Positions 20,078 through 28,780 of a DNA stretch of 64,000 nt are shown piece after piece; the first letter of the stretch is position 1; the number at the start of each line of letters is the position of its first letter. The position numbers were made by a program, and so were the translations under genes. The notes below the pieces were generated by a model, which ran no database searches, was not told where the DNA came from, and saw only the letters and a program-made list of their open reading frames with translations. This DNA comes from Pectobacterium polaris (lineage in GTDB: Bacteria; Pseudomonadota; Gammaproteobacteria; Enterobacterales; Enterobacteriaceae): positions 682,001 to 746,000 of the forward strand of contig NZ_CP017481.1 in assembly GCF_002307355.1 (NCBI RefSeq), in the 5' to 3' direction.

Positions 20078-21247
20078 TCAATTCATCTCATCCGTCAGCC
20101 AGTACGGCGGGAAGTAGTCGGGGCGATCCTGCGTGGAGGTTCCCATGTAATCGCTGCACCACCGGTAGACTTCCTCAATGTACGGCACGCTAACGGCCAG
20201 ATTCTCCGCAATCGTCACCAGCAGGCTCAGGCCGTAGGCAATATCCTCCTGAAACACCCGATGCTGCGTATCAAACACGTACCCGCCAGCGTCATGCTTT
20301 TGCAACGGCAAACCGATGCCGTGATAAGCCTGATTGGTGCGCAGCACGGAGAGCATCGTGTGCGCATCAGCAATCTGATCGCCATAGGCATCGATAATCT
20401 CCTGCTTGAGCGGCAGCACGGAATCCAGCCGCACGCCAAGCCGCGTCTCCAGCGCCGCGCACAGCTGCTGGTTCTCTTCATCCATGCGTTCCAGATAATA
20501 GGCACCGAGTTCCGGACAATCATTCCACCAGCATAGCGGCTGCGAGAGTGGTCGGGCATGCCACTGCCCGTAGGGACCGATCAGGCCATAAATCACCGCA
20601 CTGTGCATAATCGGGTTACCCGGCGTAAGTGTGATTTCCAGATAATCCGGCAATAGCACCACGGGCGCAGAATAGAGCCGTTGCAGCAATGCCATCAGCG
20701 CCTGCTGGCTCGCAGCCGTTTCACGCCGGTGCGTGGCGACATACAGCATGGCCTTTTCGCCGCCCATTTTGATCGACTGGCCCGGTAGCAAATCAAACGC
20801 AATGTGCGCGACGTCCTTCATTCCCCAAATCACCGCGTTTGGGCGAGCGGCTAATTCACGTTCAGCCAACCAGTCAAAACCGCAAAAACCGGGAATTGCA
20901 CCGACATAAACCGGTTTATCGGCAGGCAGATGGGGAACGATCCGCGCCAGAAGGTCGGCGCGGAAGTTGGCGGGAACGGTGATGATAACGACATCCGCAT
21001 CGCGGCAGGCTTCCGCCGGATCACAGGTCACGCAGTCCGGCGTGGCCGTCAGCGTCTCGCCATCCGGCAGCAATGCGTGTAGCCGTTTACCGTGCTGCTG
21101 ATAGGTTTCCGGCAGACGAGGATGGCTGCCCAGCAGCGTCACCTTGACGTCCGGCCGTTGTTTAAACAGCACCGTGGTGAGATGGCCGGTCTTACCGGCC
21201 CCGCAAATCACCACGTTAAGCGGCTGCCCGCTTAGCGTTTCGATCAT
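20078..21247 (-). CDS. Octopine/nopaline dehydrogenase-family oxidoreductase
   Basis: NAD(P)-dependent enzyme of 389 residues. The Rossmann motif GAGKTG is at residues 16-21. The C-terminal half is the alpha-helical octopine-dehydrogenase domain and contains the GNPIMHSAV segment, where opine dehydrogenases keep an Asn and the catalytic His. Family members condense an amino acid with a 2-keto acid or run the reverse reaction. The gene starts 10 bases after an SbnA-like gene. SbnA makes N-(1-amino-1-carboxy-2-ethyl)-glutamate, which SbnB oxidises to 2,3-diaminopropionate and 2-oxoglutarate. No SbnB (ornithine-cyclodeaminase fold) is present here, so I infer that this enzyme does that step. It could instead make an opine-type metallophore. 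Confidence 0.85.
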   Translation of the reverse strand: MIETLSGQPLNVVICGAGKTGHLTTVLFKQRPDVKVTLLGSHPRLPETYQQHGKRLHALLPDGETLTATPDCVTCDPAEACRDADVVIITVPANFRADLLARIVPHLPADKPVYVGAIPGFCGFDWLAERELAARPNAVIWGMKDVAHIAFDLLPGQSIKMGGEKAMLYVATHRRETAASQQALMALLQRLYSAPVVLLPDYLEITLTPGNPIMHSAVIYGLIGPYGQWHARPLSQPLCWWNDCPELGAYYLERMDEENQQLCAALETRLGVRLDSVLPLKQEIIDAYGDQIADAHTMLSVLRTNQAYHGIGLPLQKHDAGGYVFDTQHRVFQEDIAYGLSLLVTIAENLAVSVPYIEEVYRWCSDYMGTSTQDRPDYFPPYWLTDEMN

Positions 21248-21257
21248 CCTTGACTCC

Positions 21258-22274
21258 TTAGCTTGCCTGCTCCAGAGAGATCGCGTTACCCAGCCAGCGA
21301 TCCAGATCGTGCCACACGCCGCTATCTATCAGGTTACGCGCCGCCAGCCACTCTTCGTTAAACACCGTGTGCAGGTATTTCTCCCCGCCGTCGGCAATCG
21401 CCAGCACAACGTTGCCGCCGATACGATCCTGATAGATCAGCTCCAGTGCCTTATAGATCACCCCGCCCGTCGAGCCGCCGACCAGCAGACCGTAGTGCCG
21501 TGCGATATAGCGTGCCGTTTCAAATGCCTGCGTATCCGAAACCTGCTCGCCACAGTCGATGCAGCTGTAATCCAGCACCAGCCCTACGGTATCCCCCGCT
21601 GGTGTCCCCGTGCCGGACTGATAGTAAGGCTTGCCGGGGTGGCCAAAGACGATAGAGCCCACCGGTTCAACGGCAATGGTCGTGATATCTGGGTTATGGA
21701 CTTTCAGACCGTGCGAAATACCGGTCATCGATCCGCCGGTGCCCACGCAGCCAACAAACGCGTCGATCTTGCCAATCTGGCTGAACAGCTCGCGGACAAA
21801 ATCGGCATAGCCGCCCGCATTCGCCGCGTTGTCCGACTGGTTCATAAACACCGCGCCGGGTATTTCCTGCGCCAGCTGTGCCGCCATACGCTGGCGTTCC
21901 ACCACCGCCACCTCATCTTCGCCGTAGTCGCCGGAGACATAGCGAATTTCCGCGCCGAGCGCGCGCATGATGGCAATTTTGTCCTGTGCCGCGTGGTGAT
22001 CGACCACGGCGATAAAGCGCAGGCCGTATTCAATCGACGCTAGCGCCAGCCCGATACCGGTATTCCCCGATGACGACTCGACAATGGTGCCGCCGGGGCG
22101 GATTTTGCCTGACTTCAGCCCGGCGACAATCATATTTCGCGCCATGCGATCCTTCATGCTGCCGCCGGGGTTGTTCTTCTCCACTTTTAAAAATAAACGC
22201 GTATCCCCATAGGGAACCGGGATTTGTATAACGGGCGTATTACCAATCAAATCAGTTACTTTATTCAGGATCAT
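21258..22274 (-). CDS. SbnA-like PLP enzyme (diaminopropionate precursor synthase)
   Basis: Fold-II PLP enzyme of 338 residues related to cysteine synthase. The lysine for PLP is Lys41 in NPGGSMKDR, which matches SbnA rather than the NPxxSVKDR of CysK. The SSGNTG phosphate loop, a GSIVFG segment and the LVGGSTGGVI loop also match SbnA. SbnA joins O-phosphoserine and glutamate to give the opine-like precursor of 2,3-diaminopropionate for staphyloferrin B. The ATG at 22274 has GGAG eight bases upstream and lies 13 bases after the decarboxylase stop. An ordinary cysteine synthase is the alternative, but the motifs and operon argue against it. Confidence 0.85.
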   Translation of the reverse strand: MILNKVTDLIGNTPVIQIPVPYGDTRLFLKVEKNNPGGSMKDRMARNMIVAGLKSGKIRPGGTIVESSSGNTGIGLALASIEYGLRFIAVVDHHAAQDKIAIMRALGAEIRYVSGDYGEDEVAVVERQRMAAQLAQEIPGAVFMNQSDNAANAGGYADFVRELFSQIGKIDAFVGCVGTGGSMTGISHGLKVHNPDITTIAVEPVGSIVFGHPGKPYYQSGTGTPAGDTVGLVLDYSCIDCGEQVSDTQAFETARYIARHYGLLVGGSTGGVIYKALELIYQDRIGGNVVLAIADGGEKYLHTVFNEEWLAARNLIDSGVWHDLDRWLGNAISLEQAS

Positions 22275-22287
22275 GGTTCTGCTCCAT

Positions 22288-23691
22288 TCAGTTATCACTG
22301 GAAAAAATCAGCTCACCTTTCTTACCTTTAAACGCACACAGGCGCGCAGGCAGCGGATGCCGATGAAACGCGTTTTCCAGCAGGTCCATCTGGTATCCCG
22401 CCGTATTCGCGTAAATCAGTAAGTCGCCAGGCTGCGGCACGGTTCGAAAATGAATCAATCGGTTCGTAATGACATCGTCGTCCAGACAGCTGTGTCCGGC
22501 GATCCAGGCTTTGCCCGGCACCAGAGGCGTGTCTTTTTTGACGGAAAAAACATGCAGAGGATCAATCAAAAACTCAGAGTTAAACCAGGTTTCGCACGCA
22601 CTGAAGCTGCTGCCTTCCACAAACACGACGTGGTTGCCATCCGGCTGGCGGCGCGTACGCGTGACGCGAAACACGGTAATCGCACTTTGGTCAGCGAGGC
22701 TGCGTCCCGGCTCAATCGCCAGAATCAGGCCGTACTGCTTGAGCACGTCCGCTACGCGATCCTGTCCAATTGAGGCGGACAGGAATGCCTCAAGATAGTC
22801 AGCTGCCGAGCGCTCACCGCCATACGGGTAAAACGAGGTCGGTACCTGACCGTGGCGGTAATCCGCCCCATTCTGCTGCGCTAAATAATCCTGATAGCGT
22901 GAAGCCGGAAGATATTGAATCGGCAATCCCCCGCCGATATCCATAATCGCGGGCTCTAATCCCTTTGACCTTGCCCGCTCCAGCAACGGCAGCACCTCAG
23001 CGAATGCCGCCACGCGGGTATCGGGCTCATAGCCGCCTAGATGGAAATGGAAACCTTCCAGATGAAGTGCATCCTGTCTGGTACTCAACGTTTCCAGACA
23101 GCGTGCGACCTCATCAGCAAGCATGCCAAACCGGCTGGCCTGAGCGAACGACGGGCGATAGCGCAGCAGAACCCGCACGGGCTCCGTTACGCGCAGCAAA
23201 TCCGCCAGCGCGAGCACCTCATCGAACTCTTCCGGCGAATCCAGCACGATAAGGGCGCGATGATGAACCAGCGCCGTCAGGAACTCGCGCGTTTTGGCCG
23301 GGCCTGTGGCGCACAGCCGCGCGCCGTCACAGCCTGCCCGCAGCGCATCTTTCAGCTCCTGTAAGCTGGAAACATCCACGCCGACGCCCGCGTTAACCGC
23401 CGCCTGAACTAAACCCGGCGACTTGTTCACCTTCGCGCCGTAGTACAGGCGGCAGTCCACGTCGTGACGCTGCAACACTGTCCGCAATGCCGCAATATTG
23501 TTGGCCACGGTGTGCGGCCAGACAATATTCAGCGGTGACCCATACTGCTCAACCAACCATGACAACCTTTGCGGCGAGTTGAAAACAAACTGCTCAATCT
23601 CACTATCCAGATAAGGCGTCAGTCTCTCAGGCCAGTGGGCCTGCGCGACAGGGAGGGAAGACACTGCGGCAAAGCTAAACAGGTTGCTCAT
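22288..23691 (-). CDS. Fold-III PLP decarboxylase (DapDC/ornithine decarboxylase type)
   Basis: PLP-dependent decarboxylase of 467 residues with an alanine-racemase-like barrel. The Schiff-base lysine is Lys87 in YYGAKVNKS. HLGG, the phosphate-binding GGGLP and EPGRSL motifs follow, then the subunit-crossing Cys motif SCLDDD. In NIS siderophore operons, homologues (SbnH, FslC, PvsE) decarboxylate a diamino acid or its citryl conjugate. It is therefore unlikely to be the housekeeping LysA. An AAGGAG precedes the ATG by six bases. The substrate cannot be read from sequence: citryl-diaminopropionate or free diaminopropionate is the inferred choice. Confidence 0.88.
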   Translation of the reverse strand: MSNLFSFAAVSSLPVAQAHWPERLTPYLDSEIEQFVFNSPQRLSWLVEQYGSPLNIVWPHTVANNIAALRTVLQRHDVDCRLYYGAKVNKSPGLVQAAVNAGVGVDVSSLQELKDALRAGCDGARLCATGPAKTREFLTALVHHRALIVLDSPEEFDEVLALADLLRVTEPVRVLLRYRPSFAQASRFGMLADEVARCLETLSTRQDALHLEGFHFHLGGYEPDTRVAAFAEVLPLLERARSKGLEPAIMDIGGGLPIQYLPASRYQDYLAQQNGADYRHGQVPTSFYPYGGERSAADYLEAFLSASIGQDRVADVLKQYGLILAIEPGRSLADQSAITVFRVTRTRRQPDGNHVVFVEGSSFSACETWFNSEFLIDPLHVFSVKKDTPLVPGKAWIAGHSCLDDDVITNRLIHFRTVPQPGDLLIYANTAGYQMDLLENAFHRHPLPARLCAFKGKKGELIFSSDN

Positions 23692-23732
23692 CGCTATCTC
23701 CTTAACGTTCGGTTCCTGAAAAACACATATCC

Positions 23733-25928
23733 TTAGAAATCAACCGCGACGGACAGCATCAGCGTCCGCGGCGTTCCTTGCGATACCGTGCTGAACGATG
23801 TCACGCCAGACCAGTAATTGCGGTCAAAGGCGTTGAGTACATCGGCACGGAACGTGGTGGGCGCGTTATAGATTCGTGTCTTGTAACGCGCGCCGAAATC
23901 AACGGTGGTCCAGGAAGGAATTGACTGGGTATTGATGGTGTTGACGTTCTGCTTCCCGTTATGAGTAACGTTGGCGTTCAGCGTCAGATCGCGCAGGAAC
24001 GGCAGATCATATTCCACTCCGGCATTCGCCTGAAAACGCGACGTGCCCGGCGCGCGCTTGCCCTGCGCCCCCGGCGTCACGCTTTTGGTCAGCTCGGCAT
24101 CCAGCAGCATCACGCCGCCGGTCAGGCGCAGATCCTCCAGCGGTGAACCGACCACATCCAGCTCGATACCCCGATTGCGCTGCTCGTTAGCGGTAACGAA
24201 CTCACTACCCGTACCGTTAACCAGTGCGCCGCTCGGCTTGGTAATTTGGAAAATGCTCAGCGTGGAGATCGTCCCCAGCGCGTCCACTTTCACCCCAGCT
24301 TCGTACTGCTTGCTCTTATACGGCGCAAGCACCTGACCCGGATTACTCGCATTCGCAGGCGCAATATCGCCTTTGCTCAGCCCCTCAATGTAGTTGGCAT
24401 AGAGTGAGACGTGCTGCCAGGGCTTAACTACGACACCCACCATCGGCGTTATCGCATTTTTGTCGTAGGACGATGATGGCGCACTATTGCCGGGAACAAA
24501 GTTATCCGACTTGATCTGTTGATAACGTAGCCCGCCCGTGACTTGCAGCGCATCGTTCCAGAAGCCGAGCGTATCCGCCAATGCGATACCTGACAGCGCA
24601 GTGGAAGAGCGTTTATACACGCTTGGCGGTGCAGCGACATTCTGGGCAGGTGAAGAAACCGGATTGTAAATATTTGAGTTAATTGCTGTTCCGTTGCCGA
24701 TACCGGTCGCCTGACGATCGCGATAGTAGCTGGTCTGTGCCGACAGCTTGTGCGTCACCGAACCCGTTTCCACATCCGCGCGAACACCGGTCGCCAGCGT
24801 GTAGCGGCTGGTAGTAAAGCGATAATTCCCCACGGCGGAACTCACATCGCCATTGTTATTCGTGACCTGCGGCACCTGCTCCGACAGTCGGCTTACGTGT
24901 GCGCTGGAACCGCCCAAATCGGTAAACCAGGTGACGTTATCCGCCAGATCGTATTCGGTATGCAGCAGCACCGACTGGTCTTTGGAATGCCAGAATCCCC
25001 ACGGCTGGGAAATATTGTTATTGCCATCCGGTGCGTCAGGCACAGTCACACCAGGCGCAAACGAATAGGGCCGCGATGGCGCACGCGTTTTCAGGTGCTG
25101 AGTGATGAGATCCAGCGTGGCACGGAAGCGTTCTGACGAGAAATCCAGCCCGAGCGCACCGACCTGTGTACGTTTGTCGCTGCCATCCCACACCGTGTCG
25201 CCGTAGCCGTAATTGCCGTTAAAACGCACGCCGAGCAGATTGTTATTGTCCAGTGCATAGACGCGGGAAATATCCGCATGCTGTGTGAGTTGAGAATCAG
25301 ACTGCCAGCTGGTCGTGAGGCGGGTCAGATTGCCGACGGTGGTCGGGCGTTTGGTGACGGCGTTAATCACGCCCCCCACGCTGCTGTTAGGCGACAGCCC
25401 ATACAGCAGAGCCGACGGCCCTTTCAGCACTTCCACCCGCTCGATGTAGTCAGTCATCAGCTGGTAGTTGGGCGCAACACCGTAGACGCCGTTCATGGCG
25501 ATGTCGCTCAGGTTTCCTTCATTGAGTGGAAAACCGCGAATGTAGTAGGAATCCAGCAGACCGCCCTGAGAACTGCTCACCCGCACCGATGCGTCATGCG
25601 CAACCACCTGCCCCAGCGTCTGGGCCTGTTTATTTTCAATAAACGATGAGGTCATGTTGCTGACGTTAAACGGCGTATCCATCACGTCTTTTTTGCCCAG
25701 CAGCCCGGTGCTGGACGACCGCGCCGACATGCCGCCCGCGACCAGCCCCTGCACGGCTTCCGCGTCTTTAGCTTCCACCACGATCGTGGAATCATCGCGC
25801 TCGCCCGTTGCCGCCTGCGCGGGTATCGCGATGCCGCTTAGCACAGCCGTGACGGCGACGGCCAACACGGAGGGAATAGGAAAACGAGTCTTCCCGGTAG
25901 GTGGAGTGAAGTTCTTCCTGGCGTTCAT
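23733..25928 (-). CDS. TonB-dependent siderophore receptor
   Basis: Outer-membrane receptor of about 731 residues. The start at 25928 places a signal peptide at the N-terminus (MNARKNFTPPTGKTRF, hydrophobic core, cleavage after AQA). An in-frame ATG at 26006 would bury this signal, so it was not chosen; neither start has a strong SD. A candidate TonB box STIVVEA follows. The plug domain includes SYYIRGFPL and RVEVLKGPSALLYG. The 22-strand barrel ends in the aromatic-terminated strand MLSVAVDF. It belongs to the ferrichrome/ferric-carboxylate type of receptors. It lies 81 bases after the NIS synthetase and is expected to import the locally made ferri-siderophore. Confidence 0.93.
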   Translation of the reverse strand: MNARKNFTPPTGKTRFPIPSVLAVAVTAVLSGIAIPAQAATGERDDSTIVVEAKDAEAVQGLVAGGMSARSSSTGLLGKKDVMDTPFNVSNMTSSFIENKQAQTLGQVVAHDASVRVSSSQGGLLDSYYIRGFPLNEGNLSDIAMNGVYGVAPNYQLMTDYIERVEVLKGPSALLYGLSPNSSVGGVINAVTKRPTTVGNLTRLTTSWQSDSQLTQHADISRVYALDNNNLLGVRFNGNYGYGDTVWDGSDKRTQVGALGLDFSSERFRATLDLITQHLKTRAPSRPYSFAPGVTVPDAPDGNNNISQPWGFWHSKDQSVLLHTEYDLADNVTWFTDLGGSSAHVSRLSEQVPQVTNNNGDVSSAVGNYRFTTSRYTLATGVRADVETGSVTHKLSAQTSYYRDRQATGIGNGTAINSNIYNPVSSPAQNVAAPPSVYKRSSTALSGIALADTLGFWNDALQVTGGLRYQQIKSDNFVPGNSAPSSSYDKNAITPMVGVVVKPWQHVSLYANYIEGLSKGDIAPANASNPGQVLAPYKSKQYEAGVKVDALGTISTLSIFQITKPSGALVNGTGSEFVTANEQRNRGIELDVVGSPLEDLRLTGGVMLLDAELTKSVTPGAQGKRAPGTSRFQANAGVEYDLPFLRDLTLNANVTHNGKQNVNTINTQSIPSWTTVDFGARYKTRIYNAPTTFRADVLNAFDRNYWSGVTSFSTVSQGTPRTLMLSVAVDF

Positions 25929-26009
25929 CAACAAAGTTATCCATCTCAAAATGAGGAGTGAAAAAGATGCTCCCGTTTTCAGCCTGTGAGGCGGGAGCAT
26001 CGCCATACA

Positions 26010-27911
26010 TCACGATCCGATGCGGGTTTCTCCCCCTTCCGTGAGGAAGGGATTGCTCAGACCGTGCTGAATCCGGTAGTCGCGATATTCCTGGATGTGC
26101 ATGCGCAGCAGCGAACGCGTATACCAGGGCTGGGTCAAAAACATGTCGCGTTCGGTCTGCCACAGCTCGCCATCAACGCGCGGCTTCACCGCGTCAAACG
26201 CCGCGGCAGTTTCTTCTTTCATCACCTGCCACAGCCGGGCATCGGCAAAGCCGTATTCCGCGCTGAGCGCCAGCGCCAGTTCGTGCAGGTGGCTGACAAA
26301 GCAGGCATCGACGACAAACATCCGCACCGGCTCGATGTCGTCTTCAAATACCGTGGGCAGAATGCCGGGCCAGACGTAGGGTTGCAGATGATGACCACGC
26401 TGACGCAGCAGCGGTGCATAGGTGCGCCCGTCGCCGAAATCACGGATTAATAATCCCTGCGCGACACCTTCCAGTGAAAAGAGGATCTGGCTGTTCTGCT
26501 GATGCGCTTCCAGCCCGATGCCATACAGCAGATAGATAGCGATAACAGGTCGGGTTACAGCGCGGACGTATTGACGGAACCACGCTTCGGGGCCAAGCCC
26601 GGACAGCGTCACCAGCTCGGAGAACAGCGGCTGGTTGCGGTGAGGCAGCGCCGTAAACAGCGTCGCGACGGTCACGGGCAGCGCGCCGTCGGTGCGTTCA
26701 TAAATTCGAGCATCGCGGAACACGACGGAGAGGTGTTTTCCCGGCGCGTCATCCTGATGAATCGCGTGCTTGTAGTGGAACGCCGTCTCTTCGCGGAAAA
26801 ACTCCAGCCGCTGCTCAAACCCACCTTCCTGCGCCAGAATCGCTGCGATAATGGTGCTGATACGTGGCCCCATGTGGATGGATTTCGCCTGTAGGCTGCG
26901 CATTTCGCTGGTCATCCAGATGGCGACGGGCAGTTTGATGAAAGGGGAAGAAGGTGGTTCAACGGGCAAAACGGTACGGAACGACATACCCGGCAGCGTG
27001 ATGAGATCGGGGCCATCGGTAAGCAGAATCCCTTCGGCAATTTCATCCGCGTAGTGGGATTTCACCCAGTTTTCCAGATGCCAGCTGTGAATGGGCAGCG
27101 GGAGCCACTGCTTCTCATCCAGCCCTTGTTGATTCAGGCGCTGCTTCCAGTCCTGCCAGAGCGCGGGGAATGCCTGAGCAAACCACGCATGAAAATCATC
27201 GACGTGCGGCATGGATTCTACATACGCCATGTCGCGGCGCAGTGCGGTAATACGCAGCGGCACGCGGGCGTTAAATTCGGGTGACAGCTGCTGGACGTCT
27301 TGGTCACTCAGGCCGGGGCGGGATTTCCAGGTCGGATAATAAGGGTGGCCTTCCAGCGATCCCCACTGGTCGAGAAACATGGCGGCATCGCGAATGCTTA
27401 GCTGCCGACGCAGCCACGGCGTGAAAGCGTCCTGCCCATCTTGCTGCATGGCATCAGCCACTTCAGCACGCCACTGGCACCGATAGCGCCGGGCGTTGGT
27501 ATCATTACGAATGCTGTTACCGACGTCTTTTTTCAGGCCACTGATGCCGCTCTCGTCAGGCTGAAAATCGAAATTGTCGCGAAGTAAATCAATCAATCGC
27601 TCGTGGCTGGTGACGGGAAAAGACGTCCCATCTGAATGAATGAGATAAATATTTCCATTATTAATATAGGTGTTTGCTGGTGCGGGGGAAATATCATCAA
27701 ATTTCAATATACCTTTGCCACCCTGCAAAATTAGCGTTGCTTCTCTGGAATTACCCTTAATAAACCTCAGGTCATTTTTATTCAAAATCCCTTCAGCGAA
27801 AAAGCAGCGAACCAATCGCCTTAGCGCATTTTTATTTGAATAATCAGAGAGAAAATCATCTACATCCTGATGTATATCCCTGTGTTTAACATCGTCAGCC
27901 TTGATATTCAT
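26010..27911 (-). CDS. NIS siderophore synthetase (IucA/IucC family)
   Basis: NRPS-independent siderophore synthetase of about 633 residues, the first gene of the island. It adenylates a carboxylate, usually citrate, and condenses it with an amine or alcohol. Family features are LPIHSWHLENWV (the substrate/ATP-binding segment) and the KLPVAIWMTSEMRSLQAKSIHMGPRIST block, followed by the FhuF-like C-terminal domain ending in SLLRMHIQEYRDYR. The ATG at 27911 has GGAG five bases upstream; the GTG at 27917 is less likely. Only one synthetase is present, as in the rhizoferrin (fslA) and legiobactin systems, so the product is probably a simple mono- or bis-citryl compound. A Fur-like box lies 160 bases upstream. 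Confidence 0.92.
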   Translation of the reverse strand: MNIKADDVKHRDIHQDVDDFLSDYSNKNALRRLVRCFFAEGILNKNDLRFIKGNSREATLILQGGKGILKFDDISPAPANTYINNGNIYLIHSDGTSFPVTSHERLIDLLRDNFDFQPDESGISGLKKDVGNSIRNDTNARRYRCQWRAEVADAMQQDGQDAFTPWLRRQLSIRDAAMFLDQWGSLEGHPYYPTWKSRPGLSDQDVQQLSPEFNARVPLRITALRRDMAYVESMPHVDDFHAWFAQAFPALWQDWKQRLNQQGLDEKQWLPLPIHSWHLENWVKSHYADEIAEGILLTDGPDLITLPGMSFRTVLPVEPPSSPFIKLPVAIWMTSEMRSLQAKSIHMGPRISTIIAAILAQEGGFEQRLEFFREETAFHYKHAIHQDDAPGKHLSVVFRDARIYERTDGALPVTVATLFTALPHRNQPLFSELVTLSGLGPEAWFRQYVRAVTRPVIAIYLLYGIGLEAHQQNSQILFSLEGVAQGLLIRDFGDGRTYAPLLRQRGHHLQPYVWPGILPTVFEDDIEPVRMFVVDACFVSHLHELALALSAEYGFADARLWQVMKEETAAAFDAVKPRVDGELWQTERDMFLTQPWYTRSLLRMHIQEYRDYRIQHGLSNPFLTEGGETRIGS

Positions 27912-27978
27912 AACCACTCCTCATACCGATAAAACAAGTAAAAACCGATTGCAGTAACGTATAAAAGGGCGTCATTAG

Positions 27979-28003
27979 GTCTCGGGTTAACACGTCCCGA
28001 GAC
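27979..28003 (-). promoter_or_regulatory. Hairpin in the leader of the NIS synthetase gene
   Basis: Perfect 8-bp arms GTCTCGGG and CCCGAGAC with a 9-base loop lie 68 bases before the synthetase ATG, between the Fur-like box and the gene. On the minus strand no T-run follows, so it could be an RNA stability or translation element rather than a terminator. Function is unknown. Confidence 0.5.
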
Positions 28004-28070
28004 TTAATAAAAATGTCGTGATAGATGGATTTAAAAATAATGAACGGAAAACTAGCATATCAACCATAGA

Positions 28071-28089
28071 AATGTAAATAGATATCATT
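28071..28089 (-). promoter_or_regulatory. Candidate Fur box of the siderophore-like operon
   Basis: Read on the minus strand the site is AATGATATCTATTTACATT. It matches 14 of 19 positions of the overlapping-hexamer Fur form AATGATAATCATTATCATT. It lies 160 bases upstream of the first gene and 73 bases from the CitE-like remnant on the other side. The site supports iron repression of the operon. Confidence 0.6.
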
Positions 28090-28161
28090 CCTATTCGCAA
28101 CCAATTAGTTACATTTTAATAAAATCTCAATTAATCAATTAACTAACAGAAACAAAGCAGC

Positions 28162-28720
28162 ATGGGACACGCTAAAACCTATCTCTTTATGCCTGGTAAT
28201 GCGCCCCACCGCTTTCAACAAGCCGTCTGCTGGGGTTCCGATGCCGTGATAGTTGATTGAGAAGATGCTGTTCATCCTGATGAAAAAACCAGGCCAGAGA
28301 GAATATTATCCAGTGGAATAAAAATGACACGCCCGTCTCTGAAATAAATTGCAAAAGATATATACATTTAAACAAACTTGGTTAAATGGAATTCAGTGAA
28401 GATATTGAGTTTCTGAATAGACTCAATAATAAAGATAAATTAAGAAATAGCGAAAAATACAAACATAAAATAGTCACATGGGGAATTGTATTACCTAAAA
28501 TAGAATCCAAAGAAATGCTGAATGACACGCGGGAGATGATAAATCGTAATAGATTAGAAAACGTGAACATTATTGCGATTATTGAAACCGCGCGGGGTTG
28601 CATCATGCGGAAGAGATTTGTGCAGCAGGCATTCGCGACGGACCTTAGCAAAATAGAAATGACTAAGCCCGTTGCGCCGATAGCTCGCAAAAGAGGGATA
28701 TTATTCCTCAATAAAAGTGC
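28162..28720 (+). pseudogene. Decayed CitE-like (HpcH/HpaI aldolase family) gene
   Basis: The remnant opens MGHAKTYLFMPGNAPHRF and continues GSDAVIVD-stop-EDAVHPDEK, the start of a citrate lyase beta subunit-like protein in which a Leu codon has become TGA (28258-28260). After further frame changes, a second stretch at 28386-28597 reads GIVLPKIESKEM and NIIAIIETARG, family motifs. A one-base shift at about 28597 then restores LHHAEEICAAGIR before another stop. At least two stops and two shifts rule out function. The rest of the gene is missing. HpcH/HpaI-fold enzymes recur in NIS siderophore clusters (SbnG, AcsB), so it may be a lost part of the neighbouring system. Confidence 0.8.
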
Positions 28721-28724
28721 GCCT

Positions 28725-28774
28725 GCCCGGTATGTCGCACACATGCAAATTTCATCTACATGTCACTACCGGGC
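28725..28774. terminator. Candidate hairpin between CitE remnant and greB
   Basis: Arms GCCCGGTA (28725-28732) and TACCGGGC (28767-28774) enclose a 34-base loop; a T-run (CGCTTTTT) follows on the plus strand. The long loop makes it weaker than the other terminators in the window. Confidence 0.4.
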
Positions 28775-28780
28775 CGCTTT

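Noticed and set aside
21144..22043. 299-codon plus-strand frame
   Set aside because: Antisense to the SbnA-like and opine-dehydrogenase-like genes; composition rich in Arg and His, with no family features.
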